Below, piece after piece: positions 34,289-43,706 of a DNA stretch of 64,000 bases (its first letter is position 1; every line of letters starts with the position of its first letter). Below the pieces are notes generated by a model, which was given only the letters and a program-made list of their open reading frames with translations, made no database searches and was not told the origin of the DNA. A program made the translations under genes and the position numbers. Source of the DNA: Lachnospiraceae bacterium (GTDB lineage: Bacteria; Bacillota; Clostridia; Lachnospirales; Lachnospiraceae). The stretch spans positions 1 to 64,000 of the forward strand of contig JAFSIS010000070.1 of the NCBI GenBank assembly GCA_017439665.1, in the 5' to 3' direction.

Positions 34289-34332
34289 GCCGCCCCCACT
34301 ATCGTTTATGGTTAAACGGTAGTGAGGGCGGC
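34289..34332 (+). terminator. Hairpin closing the importer operon
   Basis: GCCGCCCCCACTATCGTTTA pairs with TAAACGGTAGTGAGGGCGGC around a four-base loop. Confidence 0.7.
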
Positions 34333-34492
34333 CTGTTTATCGGTAGAAAAACGGCTAAAATAGTAGGAATTTACTTTTCTATATGCTAAAATAAAAAATT
34401 AATGTCGGTCACCATTGCCGTTTTAGGTATTACCGGAGTGTTTCTCTGCTGTGTTGGACTGATGCATAAGAATTTTATGGGAGGATGTCGTA

Positions 34493-35200
34493 ATGAAGTT
34501 TATCATTGAACATTTATCAAAAAGTTTTGATAAGAAGCAAGTACTTCGTGATATAGATTTCACATTTGAATCCGGCAAAATCTATGGCTTGTTGGGTAGA
34601 AACGGAGCGGGGAAAACAACACTGTTTAATTGCCTTAATGGGGATATAAAGACGGATGCAGGCAGATTCTTTATGGAAACTGATAACGGAATTCGTGGTG
34701 TGGTACCGGAGGATATTGGTTATGTTCTTTCTACCCCTACAGTACCGGAGTTTATGACGGGCAGAGAATTTCTGAAATTTTTTCTGGATATTCACGAGGA
34801 TACGATTTCTAATTCTAAAAGCATTGATGAATATTTTGACTATATGAGCATTGACGCAGAAGACCGTGATAAATTACTGAAGGATTATTCTCACGGTATG
34901 AAAAATAAAATGCAAATGTTGATTAATACCATTGCTCAGCCGAATCTGCTGCTCTTAGACGAACCGCTGACATCCCTTGACGTTGTTGTGGCAGAGGAAA
35001 TGAAACAGCTCCTACGCTCTTTGAAAACGGGAAGAATTATCATTTTATCAACACATATTATGGATTTAGCATTGGATCTGTGTGACGAAATTGTTTTGTT
35101 GAATTATGGTGTGTTGGAAACTGTAGATAAGTCCAATCTTGACAGTGGAGAATTTAAGGACAAGATCATAGCGACACTTCGGGAGGATGGAAATGTTTAA
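34493..35200 (+). CDS. ABC transporter ATPase (exporter type)
   Basis: 235 residues. Walker A is GRNGAGKTT, the signature region is a degenerate YSHGMKNKMQ, Walker B is LLLLDEPLTSLD. This resembles ATPases of bacteriocin, lantibiotic-immunity and heterodimeric exporters. GGGAGG precedes the ATG. It overlaps the membrane protein gene by 14 bases. Local G+C is a little lower than in neighbouring genes, which hints at an accessory unit. Substrate unknown. Confidence 0.88.
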   Translation: MKFIIEHLSKSFDKKQVLRDIDFTFESGKIYGLLGRNGAGKTTLFNCLNGDIKTDAGRFFMETDNGIRGVVPEDIGYVLSTPTVPEFMTGREFLKFFLDIHEDTISNSKSIDEYFDYMSIDAEDRDKLLKDYSHGMKNKMQMLINTIAQPNLLLLDEPLTSLDVVVAEEMKQLLRSLKTGRIIILSTHIMDLALDLCDEIVLLNYGVLETVDKSNLDSGEFKDKIIATLREDGNV

Positions 35201-36776
35201 GACGTTGCGATTATCCTTTTCTCTGAAAAATACATACCGTGTCAACAGTATTCTGTATGCAATTAAGCAGATACCGCTTATCAAAAGAATTATTCCGAGT
35301 ATGGTCTATCAGATAAGGGGATTTAAGATTTTTGCCAACATACTTTCGGCAATATGGGAGCTTATATCAGTATTTCTCGGTAAGCTGCTGTATTTTCTTT
35401 TGATGATAGCCGCGGCAGCATCCCTTTACCAATTACCAACCGAGAGTTCACCGCAGGTATTTTTACACCTGCTTATCATACTGACTTTTATGGGTGCCCG
35501 GGCCAATACATATATGTTTAATCCAACAAAGGACAAATACTACGCAATGATTCTGCTTGGAATGGATGCAAAGAACTATACACTTATCAACTATTTTTAT
35601 GCCATTTTCAAGATTCTCGTGGGATTTACACTTTGTGGATTGATATTTGGGCGATTGGCGGGTCTGCCAATATGGCAGTGCATTCTTATCCCTTTGTTTG
35701 TCGCAGGAGCGAAAATTACCGTTGCTGCCTATGAACTGTGGAAATACGAAAAAACCGGAATCGCCAATAATGAGAACAAATTAGGGGGATTTATGTGGAT
35801 ACTCTTAGCCGTTCTTTTGGTTGCAACTTACGGACTTCCGGCTATAGGCATCTTGATTCCCACAAATGTATCTATAATGGTTATGATTGTTACGGTTATC
35901 CTGGGATTGTTATCTGTTGGCAAAATATTGACCTTTTGCTACTATAAACCGATGTACAAGGAGCTGTTGGTTAGAGCTACGATGCAGATGGATCCTTCTG
36001 CGCAGACTAAAATCCAACAGGAACAGAGCTTTAAAACCATAAGCACCGACAGAAGTATTTCGAGTAATAAAAAGGGATTCGAGTATTTAAATGAATTGTT
36101 TATAAAAAGGCATCAAAAAATCCTTTGGAAATCAGCAAAGAAAATTACTTGTGCGGTGCTTGTGATAATAGCAGTTGTTCTGATTCTGCTTATGTTTGCG
36201 CCGGAAGTAAGAAATAAGGTAAACGGATTACTTATGACCTATCTGCCCTATTTTGCTTTTATTATGTACCTCATAAACCGTGGCACCGGATTTACGAGGG
36301 CCTTGTTTGTCAATTGTGACCATAGCCTGCTTACATACTCCTTTTACAAAAAGCCGAAACAGATATTGCAGCTTTTCCAAATTCGGCTGGGTGAAATCAT
36401 TAAAATTAATTTACTTCCCGCAGTCGTGATTGGATTTGGGCTGGCATTATTGCTCTATGTGTCGGGAGGAACAGATAACCTGCTTAATTACGCGGTGCTG
36501 TTCGCTTCCATTATCTGTATGAGCATCTTCTTCTCGGTACACTACCTGACGATTTATTATTTGCTTCAACCTTACAATGCAGAAACACAGATAAAAAGCG
36601 GAACATATCAACTTATAATGTGGATCACCTATATGGTTTGCTATATGATGATACAAGTGAAAATGCCAACATTAGTGTTCGGGGTTATGACGATTGTTTT
36701 TTGTGTACTGTATTGTATTATTGCAAGTATTTTAGTGTTCAAATTGGCTCCGAGAACGTTCAGAATCCGGCCGTGA
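35187..36776 (+). CDS. Membrane subunit of ABC exporter
   Basis: 529 residues with about ten to twelve hydrophobic segments. A soluble loop near residues 270-310 includes STDRSISSNKKGFEYLNELFIKRHQK. I do not recognise a named family from the sequence. Overlap with the ATPase gene makes it the transporter partner. GGAGG lies six bases before the ATG. There are no processing or immunity genes nearby. A role in export of a peptide or in cell-envelope stress is possible but not shown. Confidence 0.7.
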   Translation: MEMFKTLRLSFSLKNTYRVNSILYAIKQIPLIKRIIPSMVYQIRGFKIFANILSAIWELISVFLGKLLYFLLMIAAAASLYQLPTESSPQVFLHLLIILTFMGARANTYMFNPTKDKYYAMILLGMDAKNYTLINYFYAIFKILVGFTLCGLIFGRLAGLPIWQCILIPLFVAGAKITVAAYELWKYEKTGIANNENKLGGFMWILLAVLLVATYGLPAIGILIPTNVSIMVMIVTVILGLLSVGKILTFCYYKPMYKELLVRATMQMDPSAQTKIQQEQSFKTISTDRSISSNKKGFEYLNELFIKRHQKILWKSAKKITCAVLVIIAVVLILLMFAPEVRNKVNGLLMTYLPYFAFIMYLINRGTGFTRALFVNCDHSLLTYSFYKKPKQILQLFQIRLGEIIKINLLPAVVIGFGLALLLYVSGGTDNLLNYAVLFASIICMSIFFSVHYLTIYYLLQPYNAETQIKSGTYQLIMWITYMVCYMMIQVKMPTLVFGVMTIVFCVLYCIIASILVFKLAPRTFRIRP

Positions 36777-36807
36777 GTACAGAATAAAATATGGAGCATT
36801 TACAATC

Positions 36808-36841
36808 GTATCCCCCATCCTATTTTTGTGGATGAGGGGTA
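36808..36841. terminator. Bidirectional terminator between exporter and nrdB
   Basis: GTATCCCCCATCC pairs with GGATGAGGGGTAC with one mismatch and one wobble; the genes on each side converge. Confidence 0.55.
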
Positions 36842-36888
36842 CAGGGCACTATGCGGGAGCTTTTTGGCCGGTATTTTGGATGCTGGTT

Positions 36889-37932
36889 TTACAGATCATC
36901 CACCAGTGCACTGCTCTTGGCATAGGCGGTGCTTCTGGCTTCAAAGAAATCGGTTTTGATAGTGTTGGCATTGGAGTATTGGGAAACCCAGGCCATATTG
37001 GCAGGCTCCGTATGGTAGCCCTCGTAAATGGGTTCAAGGCCGATATTGCGGCATCTTAAGTTGCCCAGATAACGGATATAATCGGTGATCATTTCCGTGT
37101 TCAGACCTTGGATATCGTTTCCGATTACATAATGTCCCCATTTGATTTCCTGCTCGCAGCCCTCCTTGATCATTTCCCGGTAGATTTCCAGCTTGTCCGG
37201 AGTGAACAGTTCGGGATTTTCCTTTTTCAGCTCCAGCAGAATGTTGGAAAACAGCCATAAATGGGTGTTTTCATCCCGGTTAATATAGCGAATTTCCTGA
37301 ACAGAGCCGGGCATGCGATTGTTTCGGGCCAGATTATAGAAGAACATGAAGCCGCTGTAGAAGTAAACTCCCTCCAGGATGTAGTTGGCAATAATCACCC
37401 GCATCAGAATCTCAGGACTTTTATTTTCCTGAAAATCGTTGTACAGATTGCCGATAAATTCATTTCTTGCCAGCAGATGAGGATCCTCCTTCCATTGATA
37501 AAGGACCTCATTCCTCTCCTGGGGCTCGCAAATGGTATCCAGCATGTAGCTGTAGCTCTGGCTGTGTACTGCCTCCTGGAAGGTCTGAATGGAGAGACAC
37601 AGATTCACTTCATTGGCAGTGATGTACTGGCTGATATTGGGTAAGTTGGCCGTCTGGATGCTGTCCAGAAAGATCAAAAAGGAAAGAATCTTATCATAGG
37701 CCCGCTTTTCTGCCTCAGGAAGCAGACGATAGTCCTTCACATCCGTTCCCAGATTGATTTCTTCGGGAATCCAGAAATTGTTCATGGCCTGGCGGTACCA
37801 GTCGCTTACCCATTTATACTTCATATTGTTAAAATCATTCAGATTGGTGGTATTTCCTCCGATCATCTTGCGTGCCCGGACATTCGTATCCCCCTCCGGG
37901 TTGAACAGGGGCTTTCTGGTTAATTCTGACAT
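36889..37932 (-). CDS. nrdB: Class Ia ribonucleotide reductase, beta subunit
   Basis: 347 residues. Diiron ligands are visible in FLDSIQ, QEAVHSQSYSY, ILEGVYFY and RDENTHLWLF. The Tyr in HSQSYSY matches the radical Tyr122 of E. coli NrdB. AGAGG before MSELT fixes the start; an upstream in-frame ATG lacks a site. The radical is made with O2 in class Ia enzymes, so in an anaerobe this probably serves micro-oxic conditions beside an anaerobic reductase elsewhere. Encoded downstream of nrdA. Confidence 0.93.
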   Translation of the reverse strand: MSELTRKPLFNPEGDTNVRARKMIGGNTTNLNDFNNMKYKWVSDWYRQAMNNFWIPEEINLGTDVKDYRLLPEAEKRAYDKILSFLIFLDSIQTANLPNISQYITANEVNLCLSIQTFQEAVHSQSYSYMLDTICEPQERNEVLYQWKEDPHLLARNEFIGNLYNDFQENKSPEILMRVIIANYILEGVYFYSGFMFFYNLARNNRMPGSVQEIRYINRDENTHLWLFSNILLELKKENPELFTPDKLEIYREMIKEGCEQEIKWGHYVIGNDIQGLNTEMITDYIRYLGNLRCRNIGLEPIYEGYHTEPANMAWVSQYSNANTIKTDFFEARSTAYAKSSALVDDL

Positions 37933-38086
37933 CTTACCTCTCTCTTTCTGCTGCGTCAGCAGCCTTTCAATCACAGGGACTTTTTGCGTCAGCACAAAGT
38001 CCGAGTGGAAAGAATTTTATTCTTTCCACGGGTCTCTCCTTTTTGTTATCTTGACGCTCTTAAATCACAGGAGCTTCGTGCTGCTC

Positions 38087-40621
38087 TTATGATGAACAAA
38101 CTTCACATTCCTCTACCTCCAGGCTCTTGGAGCGGATGTAGTAGATGGTCTTTACACCCTTTTCCCAGGCCAGAAGATAGAGATTCAATACCTTACGGAA
38201 GGTATATTCATTGGTAATATAGAGATTCATGCTCTGAGCCTGGTCGATATGGCGCTGGCGGATACCGCAGGCTCTGACGGACCAGGTCTGATCGATCTGG
38301 TGGGCATTTTTATAGTACCAGAAGGTTTCCATGGACAGCTCCGGTGCCACACGGGGCATAAGGCCGTTCTTCTTTTCCTCCAGGAAATACCGGTTCATTA
38401 CGGGATCCAGACCGGCGGTGGTTCCTGCCAGGATACTGGTGCTTCCGGTGGGAGCAACAGCCATCAGATAGCCGTTTCGCATGCCTTCTGCCACGTTCCG
38501 GGCCAACTTCTGCCAGCGTTCGTCGGTCAGGCCGCGCTTGGTAAAATAATTTCCATTTGCCCAGTCACTTCCCTGAAAATAAGGATAGCTTCCTTTTTCC
38601 CGGGCATTCTCGCAGCTGGCTTCAATGGCTGCATAGTGGATACGGTCAAATACTTCCTCCGTAAAAGCAAGATGCTCTTCACTTTCCCAGGAAATCTTAT
38701 GTTTGGCAAGCATATGATGATAACCGCTGATTCCCAGTCCCACAGGACGGTAGTTTTCATTGTTGATTCTGGCATAGGGTACAGGGAAAAAATTCAGGTC
38801 GATCACATTATCCAGGGCACGCATGGCACTTTTGGTTATGTAAGAAACTTCCTCCGGATTTTTCACATCGATCCGTCCCAAAGAAAGGCTGGCCAGGTTG
38901 CAGACCACAAATTCTCCGGGCTTGGTCACAGTTACGACTACCGTGTCTCCATCCCTGGTTTCCACAGTCTGCTCCACAGAACGGATCTCTGCCATGTTCT
39001 GAGCAATCTCTGTGCATAGATTGCTACAGTAGATCATACCTTTGTGAGGATTGGGATTCATCCGGTTTACATGGTCACGATTAAAGGTAAAAGGAGTACC
39101 CGTTTCCACTACGCTCTTAATGATCAGGCGGACCAGTGATTTGATGGGAATGATCCGTTTGGGAATCCGTGAATCATGGACGCAGTCCAGATATTTTTCT
39201 TCCCATTCTTCACCATAGCAGTCCTCCAGACCGTAGCCTTTGATGGTACGGATTTCATGCGGGCACATGAGATACCAGTCCCCCTCCAGGTTGTCCCTTA
39301 CCTGCTTCCAGAAATAATCAGGATAGCAGAGGGCGGGAAAGACGTCATGGGCCTTCATCCGGTCGTCACCGTTGTTGGTTCTTAAATTTAAAAATTCGGG
39401 AACATCTCTGTGCCATACATCCAGATAAACGGCAACGGAACCCTGGCGCATGCCCAGCTGATCTACTGCAATGGCGGTGTCGTTAGCAAGACGGATCCAG
39501 CGGATTACACCGCCGGCGGCACCTTCAAAGCCACGGATGCTGCTTCCGCTGGCTCTTACCTTACCGAAGTACATGCCCATACCGCCGCCAAATTTGCTGA
39601 CCATGGCAAAATTGTCCAGGGAGCGGTAGATGCCGTCCAGACTGTCGGGAACCGTATCAATAAAGCAGGAAGACAGCTGGTGATAAGGCTTTCTGGCATT
39701 GGAAAGGGTAGGGGTAGCCACCGTTACCTGCAGGAGGCTGAGCATATCATAAAAACGCTTTACCCATTCTGAACGGTTCTTTTCTTCCTTCATGGCCAGA
39801 TGCATGGCAACACCCATGAACATTTCCTGGGGAGTTTCCAGGGGAACGTTCTTTCTGGTCCGGATTACATAGCGGCCAAGGAGAAGCTCCAGACCGGAGT
39901 AATTCATCAGATTGTTCCGTTCTTCCCGTATCCATCCGGAGAATTCCTCAATCTCTTCTCTGCTGTAGCTGTCCAGAATATAACTGCCGTACAGCTTTTC
40001 CTGAGTCAGATAGCGAAGCTTACTGTAGAAGTCCTGAATGCCCAGGGAGGCAGTATTCTTTGCCAGTTTCTGGGAAAAGTCCAGATAGAGCAGTCGGGAA
40101 GCGATCATTTCCCAGCCGGGAGCCTCCTGGGTGGTCAGCTCTACAGCGGACTTGATCAGCATGGTCAGCTTTTCACTCTGAGAGCTGTTTTCTTTGATCA
40201 TACCGATAAATTTATGAGTAAGCTGCTGGATGGAATAGTCCTCTGCAGAGTATTCCTTCTGAATCTGCCTTAACACCTCCTCCAGCTGGGGATAGTCGGG
40301 AAAATGCAAAAGCAGTGCCTGTCTTGCATGCCGCATGCCGGAACGCTGCTGGCGATAGAGAATATAGCTCTTCAATACCTTATAGCGGTTTTCCTCCATC
40401 AGGGTAAGCTCTACCATATCCTGTATCTCTTCTACGGTGAGAGAAAAATCTGTACTCCGCCCAAGGGGGAATTTAGCTTCGACATCTTTAAGAATCTTAT
40501 CCAGGGTATCTTCATCTACAGGTTCATTTACACTGGCAAAAGCCAGAGAAACTGCCTGTTTAATCTTGTCTCCTGAGTAAGTCTGGGGGATACCGTTTCG
40601 TTTTTTGATGATCATAGCCAT
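38087..40621 (-). CDS. nrdA: Class Ia ribonucleotide reductase, alpha subunit
   Basis: 844 residues. The N-terminal ATP-cone (MIIKKRNGIPQTYSGDKIKQAV, to ~95) gives allosteric activity control. Then comes the ten-stranded barrel with the first active Cys in LSSCFID, the central CSNLCTEIAQ (N-x-C-x-E triad) and the Tyr pair that passes the radical. The C-terminal ECEVCSS is the redox-active Cys pair. AAGGAG is eight bases before the ATG. Expression is probably controlled by NrdR through two boxes upstream. Confidence 0.94.
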   Translation of the reverse strand: MAMIIKKRNGIPQTYSGDKIKQAVSLAFASVNEPVDEDTLDKILKDVEAKFPLGRSTDFSLTVEEIQDMVELTLMEENRYKVLKSYILYRQQRSGMRHARQALLLHFPDYPQLEEVLRQIQKEYSAEDYSIQQLTHKFIGMIKENSSQSEKLTMLIKSAVELTTQEAPGWEMIASRLLYLDFSQKLAKNTASLGIQDFYSKLRYLTQEKLYGSYILDSYSREEIEEFSGWIREERNNLMNYSGLELLLGRYVIRTRKNVPLETPQEMFMGVAMHLAMKEEKNRSEWVKRFYDMLSLLQVTVATPTLSNARKPYHQLSSCFIDTVPDSLDGIYRSLDNFAMVSKFGGGMGMYFGKVRASGSSIRGFEGAAGGVIRWIRLANDTAIAVDQLGMRQGSVAVYLDVWHRDVPEFLNLRTNNGDDRMKAHDVFPALCYPDYFWKQVRDNLEGDWYLMCPHEIRTIKGYGLEDCYGEEWEEKYLDCVHDSRIPKRIIPIKSLVRLIIKSVVETGTPFTFNRDHVNRMNPNPHKGMIYCSNLCTEIAQNMAEIRSVEQTVETRDGDTVVVTVTKPGEFVVCNLASLSLGRIDVKNPEEVSYITKSAMRALDNVIDLNFFPVPYARINNENYRPVGLGISGYHHMLAKHKISWESEEHLAFTEEVFDRIHYAAIEASCENAREKGSYPYFQGSDWANGNYFTKRGLTDERWQKLARNVAEGMRNGYLMAVAPTGSTSILAGTTAGLDPVMNRYFLEEKKNGLMPRVAPELSMETFWYYKNAHQIDQTWSVRACGIRQRHIDQAQSMNLYITNEYTFRKVLNLYLLAWEKGVKTIYYIRSKSLEVEECEVCSS

Positions 40622-40638
40622 TCGTTATGCTCCTTATA

Positions 40639-40686
40639 ACACAATGTATAGTATCTGCCTGCAAATCATAACACAAGATATAGGTT
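40639..40686 (-). promoter_or_regulatory. Tandem NrdR boxes upstream of nrdAB
   Basis: ACACAATGTATAGTAT (40639-40654) and ACACAAGATATAGGTT (40671-40686) match the NrdR consensus ACACwATATATwGTGT. They start exactly 32 bp apart, about three helical turns, as is usual for NrdR. The distal box lies in the promoter spacer. Confidence 0.75.
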
Positions 40687-40693
40687 GGTTCAA
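40665..40693 (-). promoter_or_regulatory. nrdAB promoter
   Basis: On the minus strand TTGAAC (40693-40688), a 17-base spacer that coincides with the distal NrdR box, TATGAT (40670-40665). Confidence 0.6.
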
Positions 40694-40873
40694 TAAAAAA
40701 AGATGACAAACTTTCTCTGAATTATCAATGAAGTTTTCCTATCTGAATTGTATAAATTGTCCATATTGCCATCCTTCACCAAAAGCAGGACCGGTGGATG
40801 AAGGATAAATTATGTATCCGGCTGAAATCTGCCTGTAAATATGTATAAATTATAAAAAAAAGTAAAATATCTG

Positions 40874-40920
40874 TTGACAAATATTTCCAATTACACTAAT
40901 GTATTAAGTAACTAATACAT
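40874..40920 (+). promoter_or_regulatory. Promoter and operator of the GntR/ABC operon
   Basis: TTGACA (40874-40879), a 17-base spacer, TAATGT (40897-40902). Overlapping the -10 is ATGTATTA-AGTAAC-TAATACAT (40899-40920), a palindrome with perfect 8-bp arms. This fits autorepression by the downstream YtrA-type GntR protein. The rest of the 40.69-41.00 kb gap holds two small hairpins and no gene. Confidence 0.7.
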
Positions 40921-40999
40921 ATATACAATAAGACAAAAGGTATAGTACTGAATATTTTGGAACTGTTCATCAACAGTTCAGGTAAAGGAGGAATAGTAA

Positions 41000-41371
41000 A
41001 TGTGGAAGTTGGATACAGACCGGCCTATTTATTTGCAGCTTTCTGAGCATCTGGAGCTGGCGATTTGCTCCGGTATTTACCAGCCGGGAGAGCGGATTCC
41101 CAGTGTACGGGAGCTGGCAGCAGAAGCGGGAGTGAATCCCAATACTATGCAAAGGGCATTGGCAGAGCTTGAAAGGAAAAATGTCATCGTTACCTTTCGG
41201 ACGAATGGGAGAACGGTGACGGAGGATGAGACGATGATCAAAGAGACGAGAAACGCATTGGCAAAAGAACAGGTTCATGATTTTTTAAAAAAGATGAAGG
41301 AAATGGGCTTTGAAAAGGAAGAGATAGTCGACCTGTTAAAGGAAGAAGAACAGGACAGTAAGGCAAATTAG
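41000..41371 (+). CDS. GntR family regulator, YtrA subfamily
   Basis: 123 residues. The winged HTH is seen in RPIYLQLSEHLELAICSGIYQPGERIPSVRELAAEAGVNPNTMQRALAELE, with only a short C-terminal dimer helix, as in YtrA. AAAGGAGG precedes the ATG. YtrA proteins repress the ABC operon they head, often relieved by cell-wall-active antibiotics. The palindrome at 40899-40920 is its likely operator. Confidence 0.93.
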   Translation: MWKLDTDRPIYLQLSEHLELAICSGIYQPGERIPSVRELAAEAGVNPNTMQRALAELERKNVIVTFRTNGRTVTEDETMIKETRNALAKEQVHDFLKKMKEMGFEKEEIVDLLKEEEQDSKAN

Positions 41372-41399
41372 GGAAAAGGGAAAGAGAGAGGAGAGAAGC

Positions 41400-42113
41400 A
41401 TGGAAGATTTAATCGTGATCAATGGGCTGTCATACAGTTATGGAAAAAAGAAAGGCTATCCTGTCTATGCGCTGGAAAATTTGAGCCTGAATCTGAGCCC
41501 CGGAAAGGTAGTAGGAATTTTAGGACCCAATGGAAGCGGGAAGACCACACTGATCAAGATTCTGAATGGCCTTTTGGTACCTACTGAAGGAGAGGTCAGG
41601 ATCAATGGGTATCATCCGGGAATCGAGACTAAGGCATTGGTATCCTATCTGCCGGAAAGAACCTATCTGCAGGCCGGAAGAACGGTTCGGCAGATGCTGG
41701 ATTATTTTGCTGATTTTTACCCGGATTTTTCGAGGGAAAGGGCAGAAACCATGCTGCGGTCTCTGGGGATTGAGGAGGAGGCTGCCCTAAAGACTCTGTC
41801 CAAGGGAACCAGAGAAAAAGTACAGCTGATCCTGGTCATGAGCCGGGATGCCAGAGTATATATACTGGATGAACCTATTGCAGGGGTTGACCCGGCGGCC
41901 AGGGATTATATTATCCGTACCATTATCCAGAATTATAATGAGGATGCAGTAGTACTTCTGGCTACTCATCTGATCACTGACGTGGAGGCCATTCTTGATG
42001 AGGTGGTTTTTATCAAAGAAGGAAAGAAGGTACTCCATTCTACCGTAGAAGAAATCCGTGAAAAACAGGGAAAGAGTATAGATGCTTACTTCAGGGAGGT
42101 GTTCGCATGTTAG
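41400..42113 (+). CDS. ABC transporter ATPase (YtrB-like)
   Basis: 237 residues. Walker A is GPNGSGKTT, a degenerate signature LSKGTREKVQ, and Walker B VYILDEPIAGVDP. It follows the GntR gene by 28 bp and overlaps the permease gene by seven bases. It is part of a regulator-ATPase-permease module probably involved in export or envelope stress. Confidence 0.9.
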   Translation: MEDLIVINGLSYSYGKKKGYPVYALENLSLNLSPGKVVGILGPNGSGKTTLIKILNGLLVPTEGEVRINGYHPGIETKALVSYLPERTYLQAGRTVRQMLDYFADFYPDFSRERAETMLRSLGIEEEAALKTLSKGTREKVQLILVMSRDARVYILDEPIAGVDPAARDYIIRTIIQNYNEDAVVLLATHLITDVEAILDEVVFIKEGKKVLHSTVEEIREKQGKSIDAYFREVFAC

Positions 42114-42940
42114 GAAAATTGATCAAACACGAATGGAAACGTTTATGGAAGGTTCCTACCGTTCTTCTGGCTTTACTGCTGGCACTTGCTGTGGGTACGG
42201 GACTCACCTTTTCGAGGCCTGTTCTTGAATCTGAAGCAGTGGGCTTAGATATTGTGATGGTGATCAGCGGACTTATCTGGATAACTTTTTTCATTGCACT
42301 GGTAGGTATAAGCTTTGCCATCACCATTTACCTTGCCCTGCAGTTTTATAAAAGCATGTATTCTGATGAGGGCTACCTTACCCATACGCTGCCGGTTACC
42401 TCTGTCCAATTGCTTACGTCCAAGGGACTGGTGGTGAGTATATGGACGGTGCTCTGCAGCCTGGGGATCATATTGAGTATTCTGATCGCCGGATCCATGG
42501 CTGTGCACAGTTTCCCGGAGATGGATTGGCAGACGATGTGGATGGAGATACAGACAGAGTGGCAGGAGCTGCTGATAGCTCTGGAAATGGAAGGGGTGAA
42601 CATGTCTCAGCTGATCGTACCCGGAATAATCGGTATTGTTATCAGTGTGTTCTATGGGACAGCATTGATCATCGGTTCTCTGACCATAGGTCAGCTGGCA
42701 AGAAAGCATCGGATCGCCTTCTCCTTCCTGGCAGGTATCGTGATCTCCTGGTTGGTCAGTGCCCTGCAGAGTATTATTCAGATTCCTATCAGCTTTCAAC
42801 TGACATTTAATCAGTCCCTTGGTATTTTTCCCTATATGGTTGGCAGCCTCTGGATACAGGATATCCTTTATGCGATCGTTACAGTAGTGCTGTTTATTGT
42901 CAGCAATAATATCATTAAAAACAGGTTGAATCTGGAGTAA
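42107..42940 (+). CDS. ABC-2 type permease
   Basis: 277 residues with about six helices (residues ~18-40, ~55-85, ~110-140, ~165-195, ~200-230, ~245-270). The opening MLGKLIKHEWKRLWK is typical of ABC-2 permeases. It partners the preceding ATPase by gene overlap. Substrate unknown. Confidence 0.87.
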   Translation: MLGKLIKHEWKRLWKVPTVLLALLLALAVGTGLTFSRPVLESEAVGLDIVMVISGLIWITFFIALVGISFAITIYLALQFYKSMYSDEGYLTHTLPVTSVQLLTSKGLVVSIWTVLCSLGIILSILIAGSMAVHSFPEMDWQTMWMEIQTEWQELLIALEMEGVNMSQLIVPGIIGIVISVFYGTALIIGSLTIGQLARKHRIAFSFLAGIVISWLVSALQSIIQIPISFQLTFNQSLGIFPYMVGSLWIQDILYAIVTVVLFIVSNNIIKNRLNLE

Positions 42941-42963
42941 AACAAAAAGTTGAGGCAGAAGCT

Positions 42964-43653
42964 ATGCGGGATTTAATTACGATAGAAGAGATGTTTAAAA
43001 TCTATAATCCGGGGGAGAACGAAGTAAGAGCCCTGGATGGAATCGATCTGAAGATAGAAGAAAAAGAATATGTGGCTATTATCGGCCAGTCCGGAAGCGG
43101 TAAATCTACTCTGATGAATATGCTGGGCTGCCTGGACATTCCCACAAGTGGTAAATATATATTGAACGGGCAGGATGTGGCCCATCTGAGTGATAATGAG
43201 CTTTCGGACATCCGAAACCGGGAGATAGGCTTTATTTTTCAGGGCTTCAATCTGATCGCCAATCTGAATGCCATAGAGAATGTGGAGCTTCCCCTTTTGT
43301 ACCGGGGAGTGGCAAAGGAGGAGAGAAACAGACTGGCTATAGAAGCATTAAAAAAGGTGGGACTGGAAAAACGTATGGATCATCGGCCCAGCCAGCTCTC
43401 CGGAGGACAGCAGCAGCGTGTGGCCATTGCCCGGGCCATTGCCCAGGCGCCTCCCATTATTCTTGCAGATGAGCCTACGGGAAACCTGGATTCCCATTCG
43501 ACTAAAGAAATCATGGGGATCTTAAAAAAACTTCATGAGGATGGGCATACCCTGATCCTGATCACCCACGATAATGAGATCGCGGCCCAGGCACCCCGGA
43601 TCATTCGGATGAGAGATGGAAAAGTGGTAGAGGATACAAAAACCAAAGATTGA
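42964..43653 (+). CDS. MacB/LolD-type ABC ATPase
   Basis: 229 residues. Walker [10 protein letters not shown], the signature [14 protein letters not shown] and Walker [13 protein letters not shown] are perfect, with [10 protein letters not shown] typical of the LolD/MacB class. It is the first gene of a three-part set with the membrane-fusion protein and MacB-type permease downstream. Confidence 0.94.
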   Translation: MRDLITIEEMFKIYNPGENEVRALDGIDLKIEEKEYVAIIGQSGSGKSTLMNMLGCLDIPTSGKYILNGQDVAHLSDNELSDIRNREIGFIFQGFNLIANLNAIENVELPLLYRGVAKEERNRLAIEALKKVGLEKRMDHRPSQLSGGQQQRVAIARAIAQAPPIILADEPTGNLDSHSTKEIMGILKKLHEDGHTLILITHDNEIAAQAPRIIRMRDGKVVEDTKTKD

Positions 43654-43706
43654 AAGAATCAGGCAGAAGGGGAAGTATAAATAACAGGAAAGGAAGACGG
43701 GAGAGA

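Noticed and set aside
34403..34510. A 35-codon hydrophobic frame just before the ABC ATPase
   Set aside because: Its ATG has no ribosome site and its end overlaps the ATPase start; not enough to call a gene.
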